Shown: positions 12,401 through 24,764 of the stretch, piece by piece
Numbering within the stretch: position 1 is the first letter of the stretch
Layout of the letters: every line of letters begins with the position of its first letter
Source: Pterois miles
Lineage: Eukaryota > Chordata > Actinopteri > Perciformes > Scorpaenidae
Assembly: GCA_947000775.1 (NCBI GenBank)
Contig: CAMQGK010000058.1
Location: 277,501 to 341,500 of the forward strand
DNA: 64,000 nucleotides
Direction of reading: 5' to 3'
Notes under the pieces: generated by a model
The model's input: the letters and a program-made list of their open reading frames with translations, nothing else
The model's database searches: none
What the model was told of the DNA's origin: nothing
Program-made: the position numbers and the translations under genes

Positions 12401-15400
12401 TTACAGTGATGTCAGTAGCTTCAGTCAGTGATGTTACAGTGATGTCAGTAGCTTCAGTCAGTGATGTTACAGTGATGTCAGTAGCTTCAGTTAGTGATGT
12501 TACAGTGATGTCAGTAGCTTCAGTCAGTGACATTACAGTGATGTCAGTAGCTTCAGTCAGTGACATTACAGTGATGTCAGTAGCTTCAGTCAGTGACATT
12601 ACAGTGATGTCAGTAGCTTCAATTTGTGATGTTACAGTGATGTCAGTAGCTTCAGTCAGTGACATTACAGTGATGTCAGTAGCTTCAGTCAGTGACGTTA
12701 CAGTGATGTCAGTAGCTTCAGTCAGTGACGTTACAGTGATGTCAGTAGCTTCAGTCAGTGATGTTACAGTGATGTCAGTAGCTTCAGTTAGTGATGTTAC
12801 AGTGATGTCAGTAGCTTCAGTCAGTGACGTTACAGTGATGTCAGTAGCTTCAGTCAGTGATGTTACAGTGATGTCAGTAGCTTCAGCCAGTGACGTTACA
12901 GTGATGTCAGTAGCTTCAGTTAGTGATGTTACAGTGATGTCAGTAGCTTCAGTCAGTGACATTACAGTGATGTCAGTAGCTTCAGTCATTGATGTTACAG
13001 TGATGTCAGTAGCTTCAGTCAGTGATGTCAGTAGCTTCAGTCAGTGACATTACAGTGATGTCAGTAGCTTCAGTCAGTGATGTCAGTAGCTTCAGTCAGT
13101 GACATTACAGTGATGTCAGTAGCTTCAGTTAGTGATGTTACAGTGATGTCAGTAGCTTCAGTCAGTGACGTTACAGTGATGTCAGTAGCTTCAGTTAGTG
13201 ACGTTACAGTGATGTCAGTAGCTTCAGTTAGTGATGTTACAGTGATGTCAGTAGCTTCAGTCAGTGATGTTACAGTGATGTCAGTAGCTTCAGTTAGTGA
13301 TGTTACAGTGATGTCAGTAGCTTCAGTTAGTGATGTTACAGTGATGTCAGTAGCTTCAGTCAGTGACATTACAGTGATGTCAGTAGCTTCAGTCAGTGAT
13401 GTCAGTAGCTTCAGTCAGTGACATTACAGTGATGTCAGTAGCTTCAGTTAGTGATGTTACAGTGATGTCAGTAGCTTCAGTCAGTGACGTTACAGTGATG
13501 TCAGTAGCTTCAGTTAGTGACGTTACAGTGATGTCAGTAGCTTCAGTTAGTGATGTTACAGTGATGTCAGTAGCTTCAGTCAGTGATGTTACAGTGATGT
13601 CAGTAGCTTCAGTCAGTGATGTTACAGTGATGTCAGTAGCTTCAGTCAGTGATGTTACAGTGATGTCAGTAGCCTCAGTTAGTGATGTTACAGTGATGTC
13701 AGTAGCTTCAGTTAGTGATGTTACAGTGATGTCAGTAGCTTCAGTCAGTGATGTTACAGTGGTGTGAATACAAACAGTACAACAAGTTGTCTAATGCTAC
13801 TTTGGTCTTTAGCAAGCTCTGGATATCCGAGAAGAAATGCCTGAACAAACCATAAAGAGAATGTGTGCTTTGCTGGGGATGCTGAAGTACAAACCTCCTG
13901 GCAACATCTCTGATGTGTAAGAGACTTTTAATACCCACATCTCTTTAATGTCCAGTCCTAGCTGATGTGTTGATCATCTGCTGTGCTTCGGTCCTGTAGG
14001 AGCAGCTTCAGACAAGGTCTGGTGGCTGGCAGCAAGCCGGTGGTCCACCCCATCCTCCACTGGCTGCTCCACAGGCTTCCAGAACTGAAGAAAAGGGCTT
14101 ATCTGGCTCGCTTTCTTGTCAAACTGGAGGTGCCTGCAGAGTTTCTGCCGGATGATGTTATCAATGACACCTTGCGCCAGGTTGTCAATACACAAACACA
14201 TATGATTTCATAGAAATGTCTGAAAGAGGCTAAGCATTATTGGTGTTGTGCGTTGTCAGTATGAAGAGCTGGTGGAAGGCTTTAAGACGTATCACAAGGA
14301 GTGTGAGCTGCTGAGGACTTCAGGCTTCTCCACAGCAGAAATCAGAAGGGTGAAAAACACTGCATCACATCGATGTCTCGTGTCAAACATCCACATTAAT
14401 CTGTTTTAAGTCTGTGAATGCTACAATAATTCACCTTGTGAAACTCAGCTGATACAATGCACTAAGACCATCCCTCTTCTCCCCAACAACAGGACATTAG
14501 TGCGATGGAGGAAGAGAAAGACCAACTCATCAAACGTGTGGAAAGGCTGAAGAAGAGGGTAAGGCAGACCTTCACTTCCTCTAATGCTAGGAAGGCATTA
14601 GAAATTGCTGCTGAGGAAGGACAACATAAACTCGGGGGTTTAGGCAGACTCTGATAGGGGTGCCTGGTTATTTCTGCATGTTAACCTGTGGATCCACTAG
14701 GTGGAGTCAGTGTCCAACCATCAGCGGATGCTGGAACAGGCCAGACAGCTGCGAGTGGAGAAGGAGAGAGAGCAGTCACTGACTCACCAAAAGCAGGAAC
14801 AGAAGAACCAAGTAAACACTTGTGATTGATTCTGGGTTATCATTACATCTAATCAGACGTCATAGACCAGTCTGCTTGGCTTTGGAGGACTGAACAGAAG
14901 CATGAACATGTAGTATCTCAGGTGGTTCTTAATTTATGCTGTAGACTTTGAACAGTTGAGCCCAAAGCCTTTTCAACACCTCACACTAAGATCTGTGGGC
15001 CCTTGTTTCTTGTTTGATATTAGGCTTAAAAATAATCAGTTATTTGATTGAAAAATGGCCAATTCTTTTGATAAGCAATTAATAAATTACTCATTACTTG
15101 ATAAAATATATAGATTTTTGATTAATTAATCAGTGAGAAAATGTGTTGCAATGTTGCAGCCCTATATGATGTAGTCATCAACAACTGAATCATTTCAAAT
15201 AATTTGCAACCTCATCCAAAATCACAGCTTTCTAAATTTATAAATAGAAAAAAAATTCAACAAACTTTGAAGAGAGAATAAAGTTGCTTTGGACCAAGAC
15301 CAACTGGTTGCTGGAGAGGTGCCAGTTTACCTCTTGGGCACTGCTGAGGTGCCCCTGAGCAAGGCACCAACCCCCCAACTGCTCTGGGCGCTTGTCAGGA

Positions 15401-18400
15401 GCAGCCCCCTCACTCTGACATCTCTCCATTGACATGTATATGTACTGTGTGAATAACAGAGTGTAAAACTGAATTTCCCCACTGTGGGACTAATAAAGGA
15501 ATATCTTTCTTTCTAAGACATGTTGAGTAGAGCTGAGACGATCAGTAGATTAATCCATTAATCAGCTATTTTGATAATCACTAAATGCCAAATGTTCGCT
15601 GCTTCCAGCTTTCCAGATGTGCTGGTTTACTTTAGCTTTCAGTGATCATAAATCAAATACCTTTGGACCAAAACAAGCAAGCTGTAACCTGGAACTCTGG
15701 TCCATGTGCATTCTTCACTATTTTCTGAGATTTTGTAGCCTACACAATGAATATATTCATGAAGAAAATGAACCCAGTGGTTAATTGCAGCCCTAACGTT
15801 GATCAGTGGGGGCTACTGAATGTTAATGCTACCACTTCACCTGTATTGGTGATGGTTTTCTGTGCGTTTAGTTGTTCCAGGCAGAGCAGAGACTGCAGAG
15901 ATCGCAGCAGCAGTTGAAGGATTTGCGACAGGCAGCAGCAGATGCTAATCCAGACAGTGAGTACTTGTGTCCCGCTGTTGACTCTGCTGGACACAGCTGG
16001 AGGTGAAGTTCAAGGACGCAGCAGAGCGTTGGGGGGTCTCTCATCTGTTGAGACCCTCTAATTATACTGATCTTTGAAGTGCTATAATAGAGCTTATCTA
16101 ATGCTGACAGTGTCTGCCTTTGTTCCCATCAGCCATTGGGCTCTTCAGCCAGAGGACAGATTTACACATTTACAGTTCCTAAAATGACTGATGCATTGCT
16201 GCTGCACAATTAATGTCACTTATCACAGTGCTGTACAGTGTGTGTGGGGATGCCAATCTGTTGTCTAGTAGAAGAACGTTCAATGATTACAGATTACATT
16301 CTGAATGACAGTTTAGATATCAGCGCTGTGATTCTTCATATACTTAGTTGAGATATTGAGATTTTCCTAAGTGATGAGAGCTGCAGAAGTCCTGATAGGG
16401 TTCATTGAAAGCTCTGTCTCTTTCAGGTTTAATGAAGCGGCTTGAAGAGGAGATCAAGATCAACACCTACATGGTCTCTGAGAAACTCCCCAAAGAGCTG
16501 GAAGGTATGAGGCGTACAGTGCAGTACCTGCAAAAAACAGCATCGGAGCCTGCCATGGGCCAGGCTGACCTGCAGGAGCTGAAGGACAAGGTCTGGACCA
16601 GGATGTGCTGCTAAATCTGTGTAGACCTCCATACAATGCAATATTCTCACGTCTCTGCTTGTTGTGCAATCGTCACTTTGACAGATTAAAGAAGTTGATT
16701 GTCAGATAAACCAGCTGATTGAGAAGAGGATGATGAGGAGTGACCCTATGGATGACAAACTGACCCTTTACAGACAACAGGTGCTGAATTTCATTTCTGT
16801 TTGTTTGTTGAACGTGAACTGGGCCCTGTGGGTGCTGACTGCGGTGCTGTGTGGAGTTAATCTTTTTTGGCCTCGTGCATGTGAACCAGATCAACCAAAC
16901 TGGGACCCACTTGTAAAAACCAGCTCCATAGTGCCCCTAGAGGTCGAGAAGTCCGTAGGGAACCTTTACGGATGAGCTGCCTTGCAATGGTTCACCAGTT
17001 GGCTGCTTTATGCTAGAGGAAACAAGTGCATTGATGCACTGGATTATTGATTTATTTGCTAACAAGGCAGTGTTAACAGTGCACATCTTTTTCTCCCACC
17101 TTCTCTTAAATGAATGGCACTAGTGAAAATCTTCAAAAATGATGGTGAGGTTTTAGGTTATAGTTTTTAGGTAAATATAATGTGTGTACTGTTAAAGTGG
17201 CATATAGTAGGTTTATAATAAAACAGTAGGTATAGCAGGTTTACAGTAAAACAGTTTATTATAAACCTTCTATATTCAAGATCCTCTATTTGTCACACAT
17301 GGATGCACACCCACGGTGAAATACTATATGCCACTTTGACAGACCTTTTTATGTATTTCTTATCCATTCTTTTGTACACTAAACAGGGGCGGCAGTAGCT
17401 CAGTCTGTAGGGAGTTGGCTTGGGAACCGGAGGGTCACCGGTTCAAGTCCCGACATGGACCAAGAACTGAGTGTGAACTGGTAGCTGGAGAGGTGCCAGT
17501 TTACCTCTTGGGCACTGCCGAGGTGCCCCTGAGCAAGGCACCAAACCCCCAACTGCTCGGGGCGCTTGTCAGGAGCAGCCCCCTCACTCTGACATCTCTC
17601 CATTAATGCATGTGTGTGTTCAGGTCTGCACGTACCGTGTATAAGTTAACAAACAGAGTGTAAATTGAATTTCCCCTCGTGGGACTAATAAAGGTTGATC
17701 TTCTTCTTCTTCTTAAAGCAGCAGTGGGTAAAATGGAGCAAATATGATTTAAAAAGAGTTATTTTTATAAAACTAACTAACTACTGTATATCCTGACAGT
17801 AGTGCATGAGACAGGTAATCTGAAAACATCATGTTCCTCCATGTCCTAATGGCATCTCCCAGATGTCACAGACTGGAGGAAAACAACCAATCAGAGCTGA
17901 TCTGGAGTCTGCCGTCTCTGATCAGCTGTCAATCACTGAACTCTGATCAGATATGGATTAATATTCTGTTGCTGTAATGCCTATTTCTCTCCTCGCATGT
18001 TCTACACAACATCTTGTAGTTACTGTTTAGCTGTAAAATGAGAAAGTTTGTGACTCAGCAGCCATGTTGAGATCAGTGGAGGAAACACTAAGCCCCGCCC
18101 ACCAGCTGGGACACAACTCTTTGGTTGTCATGTTTGATAATATAGTGTGACTGTTGCAGGCCTCCATCATCATTCGAAGGAAGGAGTCAAAGGCGGAGGA
18201 GCTTCAGGAAGCGAGGGAGGAGCTGGCTGCAGCAGAGAGGGAGCTGAAGCAGAGGAACAGCCAGGCACGAGCCTCGGATGGGGGAGAGCTCATCCGGCAC
18301 GAAGAGGTACTCACAAAGCAGCGCAGTCACTGAATATCTGCCATCTCTGTCTTATTAGCTGGACGGACATTAGTCAAGATTCTCTTTTGTTTGTGTTACA

Positions 18401-19918
18401 GGTAAACGCTACCATCAGCTTTATCTAAGTGAACACTATAGAAGACACAAGAGGCTATTTCTGTTCTTATCCAAACATAGACGGGTTCACTGTCTAATGT
18501 TCCTTATCCCTTTTCCCGACGCTCCCCCACATTCCCATGCAGAGCCTTAAATAGAGCCTGAAAGATGGCCTTTCCCTAATCTGGAGAGTCAGACATCAAT
18601 CTGATGGACACACGTTTCTCCCCTTTCAGAGACGTGGCGTGATCTCTGAGCTGTCCAGTAGAACAGAACTGAACTACTAACAGGGAGAGAAAACAAACTA
18701 ATATTGTCGCCATGACTTCTACTTTTGCCCATGCATACATTACACTTTAAAGAGTTGTGTATTAGCAGTGGGATGCTGATAGATGGGGTTGTGTTGTGAC
18801 CGTAGGCCCTGTGTGGTGAGAACTTTTATAGCCCGGTTTGACGCACATCAATGTCCGTGAGGTGAGATGTGGGATCTCTGCATATCTGAAATAGCAGCGG
18901 CGTTCTCCCTGCTCCCCCCAGGGTCCTGTGGGGCTGCTGTCAATCTGGCTGCTGTTTCTGTGTTGACCCTGACCTCTGACCTACAACGATGCTAAACTTA
19001 GCATTTTAGCATTAATGCATTATTGCCACAATACTTCCTGTAGTATGGACAGCCTTCTCTGATCTCTACTACGCATTGTGTGGTTTCTGTAAGTTGGTCA
19101 GCTGGGTTATTACACAGTACCAGGCTGCAGGACGGTGATGGCGTTACTGCAGAAACACAACGAATGTTAGTGATATCAGTGGAAAATTACTTCTACCATG
19201 TTTCCTCTTTTCAGGAAGGGAACCGAAAGCAACCCTCTGAGCAATGCAGTGGGGAAGTAGCAAAGCCTTCTTCATGACAGGAAGAAATATTACGGGATGT
19301 AGAAATGTGCCAGCAGTACCACTGCTATGAGACAGCCGCTCATGGGCCGGTGTACTGAAGTGATGAGAGGGAGCTGCTTGTAGAGACATAGAGGGCCCTT
19401 GAGACGATACATGAATGAAGTTAATGGAAAATGTTTAGCTTATCGTAGTTTTGGGCCCTCAGCCACGGTGATGATCACTTTATCAGAGGTATTTTCCATT
19501 CTGCTGGTTATGTGTCATCACATGCCACCCACCAACTGCAGAGTCTCTCTGAGAGGGATGACTGCATCTCCTCATCATTGGTTGGCCAGTAACATGAAAC
19601 CACGTTATCAACCGGTTAAATTTAGACCCATCACTGATCTGAGTCCCTCGCTGGCTTTCTGTGGAAACTGGTTTTAAAGAGGTACTGCTGTACACACAGT
19701 GATCTGCTGCACCATTCATATTTCTGGTGTGTGTGTGTGTGTGAGTGTGTGAGTGTGTTTGTGTGTGAGTGTGTGTGTTGTTATGACTGCACTGTGGGAC
19801 AGTTTACTATTGCAGTTGTTTAGGGGACGCTGTCAGGAACATAATGCAGTAATATTCTGCTGTGCTAATTCCTCTCTCAGCCACGTCTGTCCTTCATGTC
19901 CCAAAATACACAAAGACT

Positions 19919-19954
<36 letters not shown>

Positions 19955-22900
19955 ATACACATACAGACAGACAGAGAGTCAAAGAGACAGAGAGTCAGAC
20001 AGTCAGTCAGTCAGTCAGACAGACACACAGACAGACACACAGACAGACAGTCAGAGAGACAGACAGATCACTACTGACGAACCTCATCAGGGTCTATGTG
20101 GTGAGCAGCTTAAAGGGGGTTCTGTGAGGTTCTGATCCAGTTTGCTCACCACTTTACCATATGAACAGTGAATGTGGTGTAAAGATACTGGGATGCCAGT
20201 GCTCTGTCAGGTTGAAGGTCACATTGCATTGTGTTTCTTTGTTCTTCAGCTGAAACGTTTGGTGGTGAAACTGCGCAGTAAGGGAACAGTACAGAAGAAG
20301 CAACGTCAGGAAATTGCTGAGCTGAAAGCAGAATATGGAGTCCTGCAACGAACAGAGGAGATTCTCAAGCAGAGACATGAGACCGTCCAACAGAAACTGG
20401 TAACTACTATACTGACTCCTGGAAGACGAGCTGCCGTATCAAATATAGAATAAATACAGTGTATGTATACATACTGTATATATACATCCATACACCAAAC
20501 CAAGGAAGGCATGGGATCTGCTCGTTGCTGTTTTTAATGTCTTTTAAGATCCTTTAGGGTGCTACAGTAGTCCATTAAATTCACATAGTAATGGACAGTA
20601 TGTACTCTATATGTTTTTATTAAATCATTGGCCCATCATGTGTTATCTAGTAAGCGGCCCCAGTTACACTCGTGGTCTGTGGTCTATAGACTGTAGTCTG
20701 TAGACTGTAGTCTATTGTTAGTTTTCAGAAAACTTGTGTGTTGTGGTACATTTAACACCATTATTCGAACACACTTCCAGGTGGTTCATGCTGTCATGTA
20801 GACATCTGGGATGAATCATGACTGATCTCTGATGATTCATTTATTAAGTGTGTGCCACCATTTGGTTGAACTGCTGACTTTGTTCCTTCACTTCTGAGTC
20901 ACTGTGTGTTTCTGTTGTGATTTTCAAGCAAACAGTGGAAGCTGAGAAGGGCATCTCTGGCTACAGCGACACTCAGGAGGAGCTGGAGAGGGTGTCGGCC
21001 ATCAAGAGCGAGCTGGACGAGAAGAAGGGCCGCACGCTGGATGACATGTCTGAAATGGTAATTATACCGAGGGCTAATCCAAGTGTATCCCTGTAGGTTA
21101 TACAAGGTGAATAGATTCCCCCCGCGTAGCTCACAGCTTCTACCATATTCATCAGAGGGCAGCAGTTGCAGCTGATGGGCCATGCTCCAAGCTGTTCAAT
21201 GTGTTGATCCACTTGGCAGCTTGTACGTTTGCACACACTGGTAATGATGGAGTCAAACACTGAAACACTGCCATGAAGCCCAGATATATGCTGCTTTAAA
21301 GAATACATCCTGTGGCCCTCTGTGCTCTTCTACTGATCAGTGCTGATCACATCTGTCAGGTTGCACCTGTCTGGTTAATAATGGTGCCTGACGTCATCAT
21401 CTCACTTTGTTTTCTCTGCAGACTTAATATGTATATAAAGTTCAACATTTCAGCATTAGATACTATTTCCTCAGTTTGCCTTTTTGGTTTGCAATGCAGT
21501 GTGTGCTATTGTTTTGCTTTTACAGGTGAAGAAATTAAACTGTATGATAGTGGAGAAGAAGTCGGCTCTGGCACCTATTATAAAAGAGCTGAGGTCACTG
21601 AGGCAGCGGTGTCAGGTGAGCATCGGCCGCATTGTAACACCTGTCCTTCACAGAATCCTCACACCATATCAGTCAGTGTTTGGAGGGAACATCTGCCACG
21701 TGGACCGACCACCATGACAAGGCAGCGCTGTCCTCTTTCACATACAACTCTAAATAAACGTTGATACTGCTTTTTGAGTTCTTCTGGGAGTCAACAGCAT
21801 CTGCGTCAGTAATCTGATAGAAATAATTCATGCTCCTGAATGCAGTAAACCATCGAGTATAGAGGAGGATGTGGGACTGTACACCCATGAAACATACAGC
21901 TCTCACATCTCACAAACGAATCACAAAGCAGAAACACAAACTGTCCTGAAACTACCGATGCTGGGACTTTGACTGTGTGCCTACAAGCCAAGACTTAAAC
22001 ACTGTTCTGAGCCATCATGGACGGGGTCCATTAAGAATAATTTACTTCATCCATAAATAAATTGCACAATGGGAAAGCCCCCCACATCACTGAGCTCAAG
22101 CAGAGGATTAAATTTTCCTACACGTGTTCCCAGAATCGCTCTTCCATCCTACTGGGTGATGTCTGCGAATGAAGAGCTGCAACAGGAAGACATAAATAGA
22201 CTTTGCTTGAAGTTCAACCAGCTGGGATGTTTTGTTGGTGTGAAGCAGTGCTGAGACTGTGACACTGTGGATTTGTCTCACTTCTCAGACACCATGTAAA
22301 ATCACTTCCTGCCTGTCTTCACAGGAGCTAAACCAGGACTATGAGGAGAAGAAGGTGCAGTATGAAAGTTGTACTGCTGGTTTGGAGAGCAACAGATCTA
22401 AACTGGAACAGGTATACAGTAGTTGTTATCCTGCACTAGATAGAATATATTATTTATTTTAATATATATTATTTAGTAATATATATATGTCTTTGTTCTT
22501 ATTTTTCATCCATAGGAGGTGAAAGTGTTGAGAGAGGAGACGGCACAACAGGAAAACCAATATCACTACATCAACTCCATGTCAGAGGTGAGTGTTTTAA
22601 AAAACATGGTAGGAAAGAAACATTTAGCCCTTATCCACCTGGGTGGGTGTATCAGCCATCACTTTCACTGCTTTACAAGCCCGCCGTTGTGCCACTCCAA
22701 GCTCTGAACGGTGAGATGCAGATCAGCCATGGTGGCCGTAGACTGGATGTGTCCATCTCGCTCCTCCACAGATCACTGACATGCAAATCCAGCGGGCGGC
22801 TGAAGAGATGAAGGCCTACGTGTCCGCTGATCCACTAGAGAGGAAGAAGGCCATCAGGTGAGTGAGTCAGGCCGAGTCGGGCCGAGTTGCTCCGAGTCGG

Positions 22901-23461
22901 GCCGACTCGGGCCCGGTCGGTCAGTGAGTGGAACTGCTGTCACTTTTATCTCTCATACAGCTCCTCACCGCACCTGTATTTCAAAGCAGCGGCGGAGAAT
23001 GACTTGAATTTGAATCTCCTCTGCTTCTTGTGCAGGGAGGTCTACATGAAGAACATTTCAGAACAGGAGTTACTTGGTAAGGTAAGAAAAGTGTATCCAC
23101 AACTGACCAAGCAGATGCCATCATCCTGTCAAGAACCTGGTCTGAGGACCGACAAGGAAACCCCACTGAAAGCCTCCAGAACTGCAGTACTGTAGATGAG
23201 TATGTGGGGACGTGACCACGCTGGTATATTACAGGAAAGTGACATTTAAATGTTGTTTTTTTGCTTTGTGGATTCCAGAAGTTACGCGAGAAGCAGAAGA
23301 TGGTGAGGGAGAGCCACGGCGCCAACATGGAGCAGATGAAGATGTGGCGAGACCTGGAGCAGCTGATGGAGTGCAAGAGGCAGTGCTTCATCAGAGCTCA
23401 GAGCCAGGCGTCTATTGGTCAGGTGATCCAGGAGGAAGGAAGGGATAGGCTGATGCTGTGA
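9342..23461 (+). CDS. ift81: Intraflagellar transport protein 81 (complete, 18 coding exons)
   Basis: IFT81 is a core IFT-B subunit that pairs with IFT74 and binds tubulin for transport into cilia. Exons: 9342-9485, 13813-13916, 14000-14180, 14260-14349, 14493-14558, 14701-14811, 15872-15956, 16427-16590, 16685-16780, 18160-18306, 20250-20399, 20929-21057, 21526-21615, 22325-22411, 22516-22587, 22772-22857, 23036-23081, 23279-23461. They sum to 2031 nt, giving 676 aa, the human length, with all phases consistent. Residues 1 to about 120 form the tubulin-binding calponin-homology-like domain (KEPFRKNFNLITFDSLEPMQ; KKRAYLARFLVKLEVP). The rest is coiled coil, with the conserved blocks GFSTAEIR, EEKDQLIKRV, LESNRSKLEQ and, near the end, MWRDLEQLMECK and SIGQVIQE. 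The start at 9342 matches human; an in-frame ATG at 9315 would add nine residues. All introns are GT-AG; the exon 3 donor (CAG|GTTGTC) is weak. Intron 1 is swollen by a minisatellite. Confidence 0.96.
9500..10172 (+). repeat. degenerate 18-40-bp tandem repeat (GTAGCTTCAGTTAGCAC core)
   Basis: Loose tandem copies of AGTAGCTTCAGTTAGCAC, with variants such as GATGGTGTCAGTAGCTTCAG, fill the start of ift81 intron 1. The core GTCAGTAGCTTCAGT is shared with the 33-bp array that follows directly, so this looks like its older, less homogenised edge. Confidence 0.8.
10173..13770 (+). repeat. 33-bp minisatellite, about 109 units, in ift81 intron 1
   Basis: The unit has the form GTCAGTAGCTTCAGTCAGTG followed by AYGTTACAGTGAT. 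Some units are shortened (the GTAGCTGACGCTACAGTG form). A block with markers GTTCCAGTG, GTTAAAGTG and two CTGACGC units at 10266-10450 recurs exactly 1033 bp downstream at 11299-11483. A second marker pair (CAATCGGTG) recurs at 738 bp. Since 33 is a multiple of three and no frame in use contains stops, both strands stay open for over 2 kb. These frames are not genes. The array ends about 40 bp before exon 2. Confidence 0.97.
13813..14180 (+). CDS. ift81: ift81 coding exons 2 and 3 (13813-13916, 14000-14180)
   Basis: These two exons, split by an 83-bp intron, complete the CH-like domain and the following helix (residues 49-143). The join occurs inside the Val codon of SDVSSFRQGL. The C-terminal part reads PVVHPILHWLLHRLPELKKR, matching the human VIYPVLHWLLQRTNELKKR block. 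Confidence 0.93.
15040..15172. mobile_element. hAT-like nonautonomous element fragment
   Basis: AT-rich sequence with AATCAGTTATTTGATTGAAAA and GATTAATTAATCAG ending in GTTGCAGCCCTA. The terminal word (reverse complement TAGGGCTGCAAC) is typical of common teleost hAT-type MITEs. The family is assigned from the terminal word only. Confidence 0.45.
15291..15515 (+). mobile_element. tRNA-headed SINE, 5-prime-truncated copy
   Basis: Begins at TTGGACCAAGACCAACTGG, inside the SINE body, and lacks the A and B boxes. It continues through the shared GAGCAAGGCACCAA body to the CCCCACTGTGGGACTAATAA tail and a short TTTC run. It lies between two hAT-like fragments in ift81 intron 6. Confidence 0.8.
15525..15797. 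mobile_element. hAT-like MITE
   Basis: Starts AGAGCTGAGACGATCAGTAG and ends TTAATTGCAGCCCTAAC, giving an imperfect terminal inverted repeat around AGGGCTGCAAT. The interior has the ATTAATCCATTAATCAGCTAT and CCAAATGTTCGCTGCTTCCA words commonly seen in this teleost repeat class. There is no coding content. Confidence 0.5.
15957..16426. other. ift81: ift81 intron 7
   Basis: A 470-bp intron with GTGAGT donor and TTTCAG acceptor. I see no repeat or other feature in it. Confidence 0.8.
17386..17714 (+). mobile_element. tRNA-headed SINE, full-length copy
   Basis: Opens GGGGCGGCAGTAGCTCAGTC with B-box-like GGTTCAAGTCCC, then the shared body and an altered tail CCCCTCGTGGGACTAATAAA ending in (TTC)n. 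It carries a short extra segment (ACTGAGTGTG) between the head and body. It lies in ift81 intron 9. Confidence 0.85.
17715..18120. repeat. probable dispersed repeat in ift81 intron 9
   Basis: Wording such as CCAATCAGAGCTGATCTGGA, CTGTCAATCACTGAACTCTG and AAGCCCCGCCCACCAGCTGG is familiar from a widespread teleost repeat. No termini could be defined and the family is unknown to me. Confidence 0.3.
19726..19780. repeat. GT-rich microsatellite
   Basis: Interrupted (GT)n with GTGAGTGTGT and GTTTGTGTGT variants in ift81 intron 10. Confidence 0.8.
19918..20065. repeat. compound (CA)n / (CAGA)n / (GTCA)n microsatellite
   Basis: A pure CA run about 28 bp long passes into CATACACATACA, then CAGACAGACAGAGAGTC and CAGTCAGTCAGTCAG runs. 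It lies in ift81 intron 10, about 185 bp before exon 11. Confidence 0.9.
22867..22922. repeat. short GC-rich tandem repeat (GAGTCGGGCC)
   Basis: About five imperfect units of GGGCCGAGTCGG and GGGCCGACTCGG type follow directly after the exon 16 donor of ift81 (intron 16, 178 bp). Confidence 0.6.
23279..23461 (+). CDS. ift81: ift81 terminal coding exon 18
   Basis: Encodes the last 60 residues, KLREKQKMVRESHG through GRDRLML and a TGA stop, matching the human end EGGEDRLIL. The acceptor is GATTCCAG. Confidence 0.95.
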   Translation, partial: KLREKQKMVRESHGANMEQMKMWRDLEQLMECKRQCFIRAQSQASIGQVIQEEGRDRLML

Positions 23462-23990
23462 GGACTCAAGAGACAGAGGACAGGAGACAGCTGCAGGTCA
23501 CCTACAGCACACTGACTACACACCAGTTCACCTTTAGGCCCGCTATCTTTTTACTGTTCTGCATGTTCTATGTCACTGGACACACTCAAGGTCGGCGTGG
23601 TAGTTCGTGGGGTTGATACGCTATCTTTTATAAGCAGCACATCAGTCCTTCGAGAAAGAACGTATCTGGAGGGTTTCAGGTCTTCACTGCCTTTATTTCC
23701 ATTTTATCACATCTATCAACAATATGCTTCCGATCAAAGTGTCCACAGATAACAGCGTACGAAGTGGGACACTCGGGACGTGGCTGCGCTCAACTATTTT
23801 TGGCATCGACTACCATGACCTTGGACAGGGGAATTCACTGGGACCTCCACTGCATTGGATGGGGCAAATGAAATATTTTAAGATAACCTTTGATATTTAC
23901 GACCTGCATTAGATTTGAAAATTTGATGTTAGTTAGATACTGTATTTGGGTTGTCTGTGTATTTCTATTAAATGTATTTTATATTCATTT
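23462..23990 (+). other. ift81: ift81 3-prime UTR with ATTAAA polyadenylation signal
   Basis: The region after the stop codon carries ATTAAA at 23967-23972, followed within about 30 bases by a T-rich stretch, so cleavage near 23990 is plausible. The exact end cannot be fixed from sequence. Confidence 0.5.
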
Positions 23991-24764
23991 CGACTCATGT
24001 TTCATGATAATAGTCATCTGAAGGCCAGTGTTGCCCATCCACAAAGGTATGACAACGATGTATTCACATATTTCAGTTTAAAAGGAATGAATACCGTATA
24101 TTAATGAAGACTAACACTAGAAGAATACCTAAGTATTATGTACACTTTTTTAAACTGAAGCTTGAAATATTTTATACTTTTTAGCACATATAACAAGAAA
24201 GAGGCAGTTTACAAAAAGGACAGCATTTAATTGACTAACATGGCACAAACTTGAGTCCACATAGACTGGTTGGAGTGCCTCCTGGGTGTTTCAGGATCCT
24301 CCCTCCGCCACAGAAACCTCATCTGCTGCTGACAGCCGTGGCAGCGGCTCTTGAGCCAAGCGGATCAAGTGTGCATTGTAAAAGGCAGCTCAGTGGCCAA
24401 CTGGGCAGTGCTGCGTTATTATTGCTCCGGCACCTTGTGCTTCTCGGGCCCGTTGAGATGTGTTAACAGACGCCAGTAAAACATCTGACCGTGATGCCCC
24501 CTAAAGAACACCGAGGGGGTCCGAGCTAGACCTCGTGCCCTCACACCTCTTAGGCTAATTAGCTGCCTGTCACATTTGTTCAACAGGTGCAGTCTTTCTT
24601 CTGCTACGTCGAGGTCCTGGTTTGTGTCAAAATGTCCCTCCACCGTAAACCCTGTGTCAACGTGTGTGACAGGGACGCTGATCTGTGGTCAGTCTCCCTG
24701 TTTCTGTTCTGAGCAGGACTCCAGTCCAGCTCGAGGCAACCCGGCCCTTGTGTAGATGAGCTAG
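23991..24764. other. spacer between ift81 and the tandem arrays
   Basis: No exon or recognisable repeat is seen. Several short open frames exist but none resembles a known protein. Confidence 0.6.

Larger units (their letters stand above)
18307..20249. other. ift81: ift81 intron 10
   Basis: A 1.9-kb intron. Exon 10 joins exon 11 cleanly (ELIRHEE to LKRLVVKLRSK, aligning with human EVLKGDEFKRYVNKLRSK), so no exon is missing. Apart from the microsatellites at its right end I see nothing identifiable. Confidence 0.75.

Noticed and set aside
10173..13767. Open frames of over 700 codons on both strands
   Set aside because: Products of the 33-bp array in ift81 intron 1; no unique sequence, and both strands are open at once.
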